Assembly: GCA_910589675.1 (NCBI GenBank)
Contig: CAJUTO010000008.1
Coordinates: forward strand, 1-55,213
Source: an uncultured Lactobacillus sp.
GTDB taxonomy: Bacteria > Bacillota > Bacilli > Lactobacillales > Lactobacillaceae
DNA: 55,213 bases
Direction: 5' to 3'
Within the stretch, counting starts at the first letter, position 1. Each line of letters opens with the position of its first letter. The notes below the pieces were generated by a model. That model was not told the DNA's origin and did no database searches. It saw only the letters and a program-made list of their open reading frames with translations. This document shows, one piece after another, positions 36,609 through 43,774 of the stretch. A program made the position numbers and the translations under genes.

Positions 36609-36622
36609 TATTAGCGCTTTCA
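36609..36622 (-). promoter_or_regulatory. Possible CcpA operator (cre site)
   Basis: TGAAAGCGCTAATA matches the cre consensus TGWAANCGNTNWCA at 13 of 14 positions. It lies about 50 nt upstream of the surface protein promoter, consistent with carbon-catabolite control, probably activation at that distance. Only the sequence match supports it. Confidence 0.5.
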
Positions 36623-36694
36623 CATTATTTATATCATAGGCATTTTGAAAACAAAAAACATATGCTTAAAAACTTAATTATGATGAATAGGTTA

Positions 36695-37075
36695 TTAGCT
36701 GGCTAAATAAGTCAAAGCAACCTGTAATTGAGTCAGATCATTAAGTGTAGCTGGGATATCGTCTTGATCTACCATTTGGTAAATTTCTAAAGTCTCTTCA
36801 TCAAATTCAAAACCAGCTCCAATTACAATATCCATTGCTTCTTCAAGTAAATCCATATTTTCTTGACCGGGATCAAGCTTAAATAAAGTTCCCCCATCAT
36901 CAGTAATGCGGTAGTAATCATCTTCTTTTTCAATCCAGCAATATACTAAGTCCCCATATGCACCAATTAGAGGGGTGGCTACCTCAATAGCTGATCCTAC
37001 TTTTATAAAATGAATATTTTCTTTTAACCAATTCATAGCATTTTGCTCAATTAACTCTACTTCAGAATTTTTCAT
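36695..37075 (-). CDS. DUF1828-type small protein
   Basis: 126 residues, acidic, no signal peptide or membrane helix. The middle segment VATPLIGAYGDLVYCWIEKEDDYYRITDDGGTLFKLD fits the DUF1828 pattern (a strand-rich domain ending in tDDG). No function is known. A frame extension of eight codons exists, but AAGGAGAG six bases before the ATG at 37075 fixes the start. The neighbouring gene upstream encodes a protein of the same size and similar strand order; the two may be an old duplication. Confidence 0.7.
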   Translation of the reverse strand: MKNSEVELIEQNAMNWLKENIHFIKVGSAIEVATPLIGAYGDLVYCWIEKEDDYYRITDDGGTLFKLDPGQENMDLLEEAMDIVIGAGFEFDEETLEIYQMVDQDDIPATLNDLTQLQVALTYLAS

Positions 37076-37117
37076 AGTTCTCTCCTTGTTTTTAGTCAAA
37101 TTATAACTTAATTAGGC

Positions 37118-37150
37118 AAAAAAAAAGAAGCTTCTGTTTTCAGCTTCTTC
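37118..37150 (-). terminator. Rho-independent terminator between the two DUF1828-like genes
   Basis: AAGAAGC / GCTTCTT stem with an 11-nt loop, followed on the minus strand by nine T. It lies just after the stop region of the upstream gene. Confidence 0.8.
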
Positions 37151-37163
37151 TCGTGTAATTAAA

Positions 37164-37565
37164 TTATCTATGAATTTGAGCAAATTCAACTACGCGATTT
37201 AATAATTGAGTAAAGTTATTTACTTCATCTCTAAGGTCGCGAGCATTGATATAGTCACGTGTTAATTCTCCGCGGTCATCTAATAGTACACCAAATTCAC
37301 TAGCTAAACGTGCCACATCACTGGCAATACTTGCAAAACTACGGATATTATTATCAATCATTTGTGCCGTAAATACGCGATCATTTAAGGCATAAGTTCC
37401 GTTAGGATAAACAACTAAATAAAAGTGAATAGTATCGTTCAAGCCATCAACCACATTAGTTGAAACACGATATTCATTATCATCAACCGGCTCAATTGAA
37501 AATGCCGAACTGATGCCATTATCTTCTCTAAAAGATTTCATTAAAACGTCTTCAAGATCATACAT
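37164..37565 (-). CDS. DUF1828-like small protein, possible paralogue of its neighbour
   Basis: 133 residues, soluble and acidic. The segment FYLVVYPNGTYALNDRVFTAQMI is laid out like the central strands of the next gene's product, and helices follow (FASIASDVARLASEFGVLLDDRGEL). I do not recognise the family with certainty. Start: ATG behind GGAGG at good spacing. It ends in a terminator, so it is probably expressed on its own. Confidence 0.65.
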   Translation of the reverse strand: MYDLEDVLMKSFREDNGISSAFSIEPVDDNEYRVSTNVVDGLNDTIHFYLVVYPNGTYALNDRVFTAQMIDNNIRSFASIASDVARLASEFGVLLDDRGELTRDYINARDLRDEVNNFTQLLNRVVEFAQIHR

Positions 37566-37784
37566 AGAAACTGACCTCCAACATCTTTATCTAAAAATAA
37601 ATTTAACAAATTAATTCACTACATATCTATTATATCTTTTCTAGAAAAAATATGTTCTTTGAACTCCCAAACTGGAAAAATAATATATTATTTTTCAAAT
37701 ACCTTCTTATCAACGCTTAATTTTACTGTTTTATATTAATAATTTTGGTTATAATAAAAGAAGTTTTAAATGGAGGAAATTAAT

Positions 37785-38429
37785 TTGAAAAAGTTAATCG
37801 TTGGTGCTTTAAGTTGTAGTCTTTTATTACTTGCGGGTTGTCGTAACAATTTGGTTGAGCCAAAACATAAATCTTCTGCAGCAGACTATGCCATTATTCA
37901 GTCTTCTCATAAGCAATCTCATAAAAAAGTTGAAAAAGAGAAACCTAAAAATAAAGAAGATAAAAAGGAAAAAGCAGATAAAACTGATCAGAAAAAAGCT
38001 GAAGACACTAAGATGGATGATCAACTAGATAGTCTCCAAAATAAAGAAGAGCAATCTAGTTCTGAAAGCCAAAGTTCTAGTTCATCAAGTATTTCTACAC
38101 CTACTCAACGTAGTGAACATAAGGCAAGCAGTAGCCTACCAAAATCTAACTCTGGTACTTCTTTCTATACTGTTCCACGTCGCAATTATAGTTATTATAA
38201 TCCTCAACCTAACTATTACTTTGATAACAGCTGGACTACTACCAGTAATGCAAATGCAACTACTCAAAGTTCTGCTACAAGTAGTTCAAACTCTGAGAAT
38301 TCAAACACTTCATCATCTTCTACTGCTTCATCTGAATCTTCTTCAAGTTCAAGTAAGGAAACAGAAACGCCAGCTAGTCAAAATAATGCATCTGAATCAA
38401 CTAGCTCAACTGAAAATACTCAAGACTAA
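37785..38429 (+). CDS. Serine-rich secreted lipoprotein
   Basis: 214 residues starting LKKLIVGALSCSLLLLAGC (TTG start): a short basic n-region, a hydrophobic core and the lipobox LLAGC for lipid attachment. The mature protein is low-complexity: a Lys/Glu segment, then Ser-rich stretches, with one island rich in Tyr, Pro and Asn (YTVPRRNYSYYNPQPNYYF). No domain is recognised. An ATG at 37770 is in frame, but it contains the GGAGGA ribosome site itself, so the TTG at 37785, eight bases after the site, is the start. Confidence 0.78.
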   Translation: MKKLIVGALSCSLLLLAGCRNNLVEPKHKSSAADYAIIQSSHKQSHKKVEKEKPKNKEDKKEKADKTDQKKAEDTKMDDQLDSLQNKEEQSSSESQSSSSSSISTPTQRSEHKASSSLPKSNSGTSFYTVPRRNYSYYNPQPNYYFDNSWTTTSNANATTQSSATSSSNSENSNTSSSSTASSESSSSSSKETETPASQNNASESTSSTENTQD

Positions 38430-38430
38430 T

Positions 38431-38460
38431 AAAAAAGACATTCGATCGAATGTCTTTTTT
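38431..38460. terminator. Bidirectional terminator between lipoprotein and Nudix genes
   Basis: AAAAAAGACATTC GATC GAATGTCTTTTTT, a perfect palindrome with A/T tracts at both ends; it overlaps the Nudix stop codon. Confidence 0.9.
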
Positions 38461-38900
38461 TAATAAGTCTGATCCCTATCTCCATCTAAGATATGTTCAC
38501 TTAACTTTTCATCGAAAAAGATTGGTAAATCATGATCAAAGTTATATGCTAATTTTGAGTTTTCTATTTCTTCTCTTGTCATCCAAGTTAAATCTCCTTC
38601 ATCAGAAGCTTTTAATATACCAGTAAACTTAGTAGCCACATAGAAAAATACAAGATAGCGTTCATCATTATGGTCAAAAAATTGCTTTACTCCAACTAAA
38701 CGCGGGTCCTTTATTTCTAATCCCGTCTCCTCTTTTATTTCTCTAACCACTGAATCATGAAAAGCTTCATGAGATTCGACGTGGCCGCCTGGAAAAGTTA
38801 AACCGGGCCAAACTGGATCAGTTCTATTTAGAACCAAAATTTTATCCTTATCTTTTATCATACACATATTAGTTAAAGTTACAGTTTCTGATCTTTTCAT
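38460..38900 (-). CDS. Nudix hydrolase, MutT / 8-oxo-dGTPase-like
   Basis: 146 residues with a complete Nudix box, GHVESHEAFHDSVVREIKEETGL, giving G-x5-E-x7-REUxEExGU and the Mg-binding glutamates. The N-terminal SETVTLTNMCMIKDKDKILVLNR and later VFFYVATKFTG are as in 8-oxo-dGTP diphosphatase (YtkD/MutT-like) proteins. The exact substrate cannot be read from sequence. Start: ATG behind TGGAGAAG. It is convergent with the lipoprotein gene. Confidence 0.88.
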   Translation of the reverse strand: MKRSETVTLTNMCMIKDKDKILVLNRTDPVWPGLTFPGGHVESHEAFHDSVVREIKEETGLEIKDPRLVGVKQFFDHNDERYLVFFYVATKFTGILKASDEGDLTWMTREEIENSKLAYNFDHDLPIFFDEKLSEHILDGDRDQTY

Positions 38901-39051
38901 TTCTTCTCCATTTTACATAATTTTAATTATATTATTTCTATAGTTTATAATTGTTTAAGTTTTATTTTACTGCTGTTAATTAATTTCTCTAAGTAAATTT
39001 TATTAGTATAATTGAATTAAATAGACTAAAGTTTTTCAAAGGAATTTAGAT

Positions 39052-39891
39052 ATGACATTACAAATCAATACCAGAGTAGACTCAATTACCTGGCCTCTTA
39101 ATCAAAATTTGACCAATCAAGAAATAATCTCTCAATTGGAACTTACAGTTACAGAAAATGGCCATCTTATTTCAAATGATAATCTTAGTATAAATAAAAA
39201 GGCCGTTAACCGGTCTGAAGCAGGAGTATATCCTGTAATTATCACTGCAATTGGCACTAATAACGAATATGCGACCAAGAAAATTCAAGCCTGGGTAACT
39301 GATAAAAATAATGTGGCTGATTCTGCTCCTCACCCGGCTCCTGCAAAGCCAGCGCAATATACTTCTTCTCCTAATAAACCTGCTAGTCCTAAAAAGAAAA
39401 GCAAGAAAAAGATAGTATATATCGTTCTTGGAATACTTGTTTTACTAATTGCCATCATCTTTGGTATTTCAGCTTGTCAGGCGCATAATGATACGGTTCA
39501 AAATGAGCAAGCTCAAAGTAATGCCCTCAATAATACCAACAGTAAATTAGATAATCTGTCTGAACAAAATAAGCAATTAATGCAACAAAATAAAGAGTTG
39601 CAAAGTGCTATCAATACCTATAAGCAGGATCAAAATAAGGAAGAATTACAAAACCAATTAAACCAAATCAAAACTGAAAACGAACAATTGAAAAATAATG
39701 CTGCTAATAATCAAGCCTTACAAAATCAAATTGATCAACTGGGCTCTACTATCGACCAAATCAAACAAAATCCAAATCAGGCCGATTCATTATTAGATCA
39801 AATGAAAAATAATCAAAACGAATTTATGCAGAATTTAAATGCAACTTTTCAAAAACTAGTTAGCGATTTCCAACAACTAATTGGACAATAA
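39052..39891 (+). CDS. Membrane protein with N-terminal Ig-like domain and C-terminal coiled coil
   Basis: 279 residues. Residues 1-87 look like a bacterial Ig-like domain (ending VNRSEAGVYPVIITAIGTNNEYATKKIQAWVTDK). A Pro-rich linker and the basic cluster KKKSKKK precede one transmembrane helix (about 121-141, VYIVLGILVLLIAIIFGISA). From 150 to the end is a long Gln/Asn-rich coiled coil (LSEQNKQLMQQNKELQSAI ...). There is no signal peptide, and by the positive-inside rule the Ig-like part is inside and the coiled coil outside, which is unusual. Start: ATG behind AAAGGAA, TATAAT at 39007-39012. Function unknown. Confidence 0.7.
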   Translation: MTLQINTRVDSITWPLNQNLTNQEIISQLELTVTENGHLISNDNLSINKKAVNRSEAGVYPVIITAIGTNNEYATKKIQAWVTDKNNVADSAPHPAPAKPAQYTSSPNKPASPKKKSKKKIVYIVLGILVLLIAIIFGISACQAHNDTVQNEQAQSNALNNTNSKLDNLSEQNKQLMQQNKELQSAINTYKQDQNKEELQNQLNQIKTENEQLKNNAANNQALQNQIDQLGSTIDQIKQNPNQADSLLDQMKNNQNEFMQNLNATFQKLVSDFQQLIGQ

Positions 39892-39903
39892 TACTACCTA
39901 ATA

Positions 39904-39948
39904 AAAAAACTGAGAATTATGAAATACCCTCATAGTTCTCAGTTTTTT
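39904..39948. terminator. Bidirectional terminator between convergent genes
   Basis: AAAAAACTGAGAA / TTCTCAGTTTTTT stem, extended by ATG/CAT, with T tracts on both strands. Confidence 0.88.
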
Positions 39949-39957
39949 AATATTTAA

Positions 39958-40728
39958 TTAGTCATCTGTATCAGCATCGCTGCTTGTATCGGCACTTGAA
40001 TTTGTGTCTGTACTTTCGTCAGAATGTGAATTGCTGCTTGCATTATCGCTAGATTTCTTAATGGTCTTAGACTCATAAACTTTTACAGTCAATGATTTAC
40101 CAAATTTAGAATCGTAAGGATCAAATACATAATGGGTTGCATTAGTTTTAGCGCCATTTGCAGGATCTAATTTATATACTATAACAAAATTACCGGTCAT
40201 ATTAGGCTCAACCTTCTTACGACCTTCCTTAATCTGGTTTTCCCAAGGCGTTAATTCATTTTCAATGTCTGTGGTGACCAAAACAAGATCATGAGTAGCT
40301 TTGCCAACTTTTTCCATTACTTTTAAGTGATTGCTAAAGAAAGATGTTGGATCAACGCCTTCTTTAGCATTATTAGTGAAAGTTCCTTGCACTAGAGCAT
40401 AGTGTTCATCGCCATCAGAACCCTTAACAGCGACGTTGGTTACATTATTGATAGCTATGTATCCCTTGCTATCTTGGAAATTTCCACCATAGGCTTTACC
40501 GTCGTTACTGTTACTATTATTAGCTTGATTGTCAGCCGCTGTACTTAAATCTTTTTTAGAGCGTTTTGTACTCTCACTACTATTTTCATCGGTCTTTTCG
40601 ACAGACTTCTTTGACTTACTAGTAGTTGTTTGTTTGCTGCTACTATTGTTTGTTTGACTAGAGCAAGCACTTGTTCCTAATCCCAGGAGTACTAAACCTA
40701 ATGCTCCTAAAAGATATCTTTTTTTCAT
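39958..40728 (-). CDS. DUF5067-type lipoprotein
   Basis: 256 residues. N-terminal lipoprotein signal MKKRYLLGALGLVLLGLGTSAC with the lipobox GTSAC, then a Ser/Asn/Lys linker. The main domain runs from about 90 to 215 (SKGYIAINNVTNVAVKGSDGDEHYALVQGTFTNNA ... LTPWENQIKEGRKKVEPNMTGNFVIVYKL), as in DUF5067 immunoglobulin-like domains of Firmicute lipoproteins. A Ser/Asp-rich tail follows. The ATG at 40728 is used; the preceding TTG lies too close to the GGGAGG site. Function unknown. Confidence 0.85.
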   Translation of the reverse strand: MKKRYLLGALGLVLLGLGTSACSSQTNNSSSKQTTTSKSKKSVEKTDENSSESTKRSKKDLSTAADNQANNSNSNDGKAYGGNFQDSKGYIAINNVTNVAVKGSDGDEHYALVQGTFTNNAKEGVDPTSFFSNHLKVMEKVGKATHDLVLVTTDIENELTPWENQIKEGRKKVEPNMTGNFVIVYKLDPANGAKTNATHYVFDPYDSKFGKSLTVKVYESKTIKKSSDNASSNSHSDESTDTNSSADTSSDADTDD

Positions 40729-41009
40729 CAAAAAACCTCCCTATTTGAATACATCAATAATTCTAGCATTTTTAGTTAAAAAATTATACAGATTATATAA
40801 CGAATTGAGTTTTCAAATTACGGATTAGCCTGTTATGAGAGCAGGCTTTAAACCTGCTTTACGTGATAATTTTACAGCTGTATAACAAGTAGAAATAGCT
40901 TATAGATGCTTAATTTCATAACAAATAGAGTTAGTGTATTTAGTGATGGGATGATAATTTGAATTATTTTTATTAAATATTTAAGGCCTATTCTCGAGAA
41001 AAAATACCA

Positions 41010-41042
41010 AAATAAAAACGACACTCGTTTGAGTATCGTTTT
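41010..41042 (-). terminator. Terminator downstream of the I-E-like CRISPR relic
   Basis: AAAACGACACTC / GAGTATCGTTTT stem of 12 bp (one wobble) with a GTTT loop; on the minus strand TTTTTATTTT follows. No protein gene ends here, so the transcript it stops is unknown; the CRISPR relic or a lost gene are candidates. Confidence 0.75.
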
Positions 41043-41223
41043 CTTTAAGACAAGCAAGGCGAGATTTGCACGCGCACCTATCTAGTATTTATGCACGTTC
41101 ACCCAACTATCTCCTACTTTCATAGTAGACTCGTGAGTCGCTTTTTAGCATAGCGCCATTGTTCTTCTTACTATGAGATATCTAATTCATTGTATTAGTT
41201 TCTATAGAATTCGATGGGCCTGT

Positions 41224-41373
41224 AGATTACCTCCACATATGTGGAGAACACATTGACTTTAGAACGTTTAATGGATTTTGATTAGGATCACCTCCACTTA
41301 CGTGGAGAACACTTCAATTTTAGATGGAAAATCTGCAATTGATGAGGATCACCTCCACTTACGTGGAGAACAC
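41224..41373 (-). CRISPR. Short type I-E-like CRISPR array (3 repeats, 2 spacers), no cas genes
   Basis: Three 28-nt repeats at 41224-41251, 41285-41312 and 41346-41373, at an exact 61-nt period with 33-nt spacers. On the minus strand the repeat begins GTGTTCTCCACG and ends GTGGAGGTGATCC, with the CTCCAC/GTGGAG hairpin typical of Lactobacillus type I-E repeats. The repeat at 41224 has four changes, as expected at the leader-distal end, so the array reads on the minus strand with its leader side above 41373 (A+T-rich). No cas genes occur in the window. Confidence 0.88.
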
Positions 41374-41495
41374 ACTAAAAGATCCTTGATATAAGTACAA
41401 TCCTCAATTTAGATAATATCATTTTTCATTAGTTTCAATCAATCGCTAAAATTAAACAATAAAAGGCCAAACATCAATGATAGTCAGCCATTAAA

Positions 41496-42412
41496 TTAAT
41501 TGATTTTGTCACTATTTTTCAAACGTTCAATCCGCTTGTCCAAAGGCGGGTGATCAGAAAAAAGTCGATTCAACCAGTTATGTGCATTTGGGAAATTGAA
41601 ATATAAATGCTGCAAAGTTAAGTCTTGGGAGCTAATCTCAGCTGCATCTGCACCCTCTTCTAACTCCTCTAGCTTAGACAAGGCTGAGATTAAACCACTA
41701 GGTTCACGAGTCAAATCAACAGATCCAATATCAGCAAGGTATTCTCTCTGTCTTGAAACAAGCAAGAAAAGCAGTTTAGCTAGCGGAATTCCAATAATTG
41801 AAATAATGCCTCCAACTGCGATTACAATAAGGGCCAAGATTTTGATAAAAAAGCCAAATATTCCTTTAGTCTCACTAGTCAAAACGCCCCAGCCGAAGAA
41901 TACAATCCCGATTCCAGTCATTGTTATCAAGCTAGTTAGCGCACTGGCTAAAACAGTGATACGCGTATCATAGTTTCTAATATGAGAAAGTTCATGGCCG
42001 ATCACTCCTTGAACCTCTTTTTTATCCATAATGTTTAGCAGTCCTTGAGTGATAGCTAAACTTGCATGTTCAGGATCCCGACCAGTAGCAAAAGCGTTGG
42101 GTGCTGGATCAGGCGTAATGTACAATTTCGGCATTGGCAAGCCGCCAGCTAAGCAAAGCTCTTCAACAAGCTCATAAATTACCGGTTCAGTTTCTTTAGT
42201 AATTTCAACTGCATTCGTCACCTTCATCAAGTGCTGGGTTGCATCAAAATAAACATGCGCAATGTATACTAAGCCAATGATGAAGAAACCGATTCCAACA
42301 TATGATGTAAAAATTGCTCCAAGAAACACACTAATTGCCAGCAGCAGAACTGTATATAATCCAAAATAATCCATGTGTTTCGTTTGTTTTGCTCAATTTG
42401 CTTATAAAGCAT
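41496..42412 (-). pseudogene. htpX: Heat-shock zinc protease HtpX with 5' frameshift
   Basis: From codon 1 of the ATG at 42412 the frame reads MLYKQIEQNKRNTWII, the standard HtpX start, behind a good GGAG site. It then leaves the HtpX frame at TTTT (42363-42366). The rest continues in another frame (DYFGLYTVLLLAISVFLGAIF ...), an almost complete HtpX: first helices, GGLPMPKLYITPDPAPNAFATGRDPEHASLAITQGLL, the zinc site HELSH with a downstream Glu, and a RQREYLADI region. One added T would join the two frames. A start at 42374 would give 292 residues without the N-terminal amphipathic segment, and it has no ribosome site. HtpX degrades misfolded membrane proteins. Confidence 0.8.
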
Positions 42413-42512
42413 CTTAATCACTCCAACTTTTAATTCTATTTAATTTTAGTCTTTTTTGTTTATATAATCAGTAAAAATTATTGGAATTTTTGAAGGAAAT
42501 TTGTTTAAAACA

Positions 42513-42548
42513 AAAAACATCCCTATTAATCAAAATAGGAATGTTTTT
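42513..42548. terminator. Terminator-like hairpin upstream of htpX
   Basis: AAAAACATCCCTATT / AATAGGAATGTTTTT, 15 bp with one mismatch, with T5 on the plus strand and T6 on the minus strand. No gene ends next to it on either side; it may insulate htpX from upstream transcription. Confidence 0.65.
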
Positions 42549-42774
42549 CCGCAACGGCCTCACTTAGAGTCCACCGCCACTATTCTTACAGCTTATTCTA
42601 CAATTATTTAACTTATTGTCAATGTAGAATATAGAAATATTTTTTATATCTCGCCATAAAATCCTGACATAATTTTTACATAAAAAAATTTATGATAAGA
42701 CTTATTAGTTAAGCGAAAAGAGTGATTTTTAAAATCATTTCAGTATAAAGATTTGTTCGTTTAGATCTTCAATA

Positions 42775-42818
42775 ATAAAAAAAGAAAAGTCCTGATATAA
42801 AATTATACCAAGACTTTT
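42775..42818 (-). terminator. Terminator-like hairpin downstream of the I-C-like CRISPR relic
   Basis: AAAAGTCCTGATATAA / TTATACCAAGACTTTT, 16 bp with two wobble positions and a 2-nt gap in the sequence read, followed on the minus strand by CTTTTTTTATT. It lies about 50-80 nt past the decayed repeat in the direction the array would be transcribed. Confidence 0.65.
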
Positions 42819-42866
42819 CCTTAGTTTAGAACCTAATTCTTACGGCCTCTAAACTTAATTTACGTT

Positions 42867-42963
42867 TTGTTTATTACTACACCCACGATAGATGGACATT
42901 CAACATATACTTGACATTCTTTAGTGCCCAAATTTCAATCCACGCACCTGCGAGAGGTGCGAC
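42867..42963 (-). CRISPR. Relic type I-C-like CRISPR: one intact repeat, one spacer, one decayed repeat
   Basis: The minus strand at 42963-42932 reads GTCGCACCTCTCGCAGG and ends GTGCGTGGATTGAAAT, a canonical 32-nt type I-C repeat with the GTCGC start and ATTGAAAT end. A 34-nt spacer follows (42931-42898). The next 31 nt start GTCCATCTATCGTGGGTGT and match the first 19 positions of the repeat at about 14 with one gap, which fits a decayed leader-distal repeat. No further copy and no cas gene is present. Confidence 0.7.
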
Positions 42964-43131
42964 CGCAATATCCAGTTAAAACTAACATTCTAATCTAGAT
43001 ATAGGGCTTCAAAAATATACAATTATATTTCTACATAAATTGTATCAAAAAATAGGCATATTCTAGTGCGAATCTCACATAAAATCATCTTAGCTTCCTA
43101 CTCGCACTTTCATATACCTATCTTTTCAATT

Positions 43132-43623
43132 TTATAGCAATTTTACAAGCTTAATAATAAGCTCACTGTAATTCTTGCATTTTATCAGCTCAGTTACGTT
43201 ATTAATATCCGTGACAATATCTGATAACTCATCAAATACTTCTCTAAACAATTGTTTATTATTTGGATCAATTGCTAACGCAATAACGAGATATACTTCA
43301 TTACCACTACTCCACTTAATTCCATGCGGATTCACTACAACAAATCCTTTGCTTTTTTGAGCTGACATATCTAGTGAATGAGGAATCGCGATTCTTCCAA
43401 ATGCTGTACTTGACATTTGTTCACGCTGGTACAATCTCTCTTTGAAATCCGAATGTACTACTTTTTGCCTTTCTAACTTACTTGAAACCAAATCAAATAC
43501 TTCATCGATATCTTTTAAATCATTGAATTTTATAAAATTATTACTATCGAAGAATATTAATAAACTTTCTTGAAATTTATTCTTCTTAACTCGGTGCTGC
43601 TTAGTCGTAATAGCTATGTTCAA
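43132..43623 (-). pseudogene. Orphan PTS EIIA domain, remnant of a BglG-type antiterminator
   Basis: 163 residues that match only the C-terminal PTS_EIIA type-2 domain of BglG/LicR-type regulators. Visible are VVHSDFKERLYQREQMSSTAFGRIAIPHSL with the phosphorylatable His, then GFVVVNPHGIKWSSGNEVYLVIALAI and FREVFDELSDIV. The PRD and RNA-binding domains that normally precede it are missing, and a TAA stop lies just upstream in frame. The only start is a TTG without a clear ribosome site. A decayed regulator fragment is most likely; a stand-alone EIIA is possible. It lies between the CRISPR relic and the Gabija-like genes. Confidence 0.65.
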
Positions 43624-43774
43624 TTTTTTGATATCTTAATAGGAAAACTGTGACTGTAATCTAAGATATTCTTCTTAATCAAAGTAAACCATATCTTTCT
43701 GAATTTTATAAAGATAATATCAAACTCATTCTTTTCCCCCCACACTCAAAATATTCTTGCTTAATCTAAATTAC

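Larger units (their letters stand above)
40729..41495. other. Gene-poor region with hairpins and a relic CRISPR array
   Basis: No convincing protein gene in 767 nt. It holds the promoter side of the DUF5067 gene, a small AGCAGG / CCTGCT hairpin at 40840-40858, a terminator at 41010-41042, a possible decayed tRNA-like stretch at 41052-41119 and a three-repeat CRISPR array at 41224-41373. A 61-codon frame at 40872-41057 has no ribosome site and overlaps the terminator, so it is not called. Confidence 0.7.
42413..43131. other. Gene-poor region with two long hairpins and a relic type I-C CRISPR
   Basis: 719 nt without a supported protein gene. It holds the htpX ribosome site (42421-42424), hairpins at 42513-42548 and 42785-42818, and a single clear type I-C repeat with one spacer and a decayed second repeat (42867-42963). 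The rest is A+T-rich with nothing recognised. Confidence 0.7.

Noticed and set aside
38113-38463. 116-codon plus-strand frame within the lipoprotein gene
   Set aside because: It is the alternative frame of the Ser-rich lipoprotein; the lipobox, ribosome site and terminator all support the other frame.
40840-40858. AGCAGG/CCTGCT hairpin considered as a terminator
   Set aside because: It lacks a proper T tract on either strand and no gene ends there.
40872-41057. 61-codon minus-strand frame rich in hydrophobic residues
   Set aside because: It has no ribosome site and runs across the terminator hairpin at 41010-41042, and its residues look like translated A+T-rich noncoding DNA.
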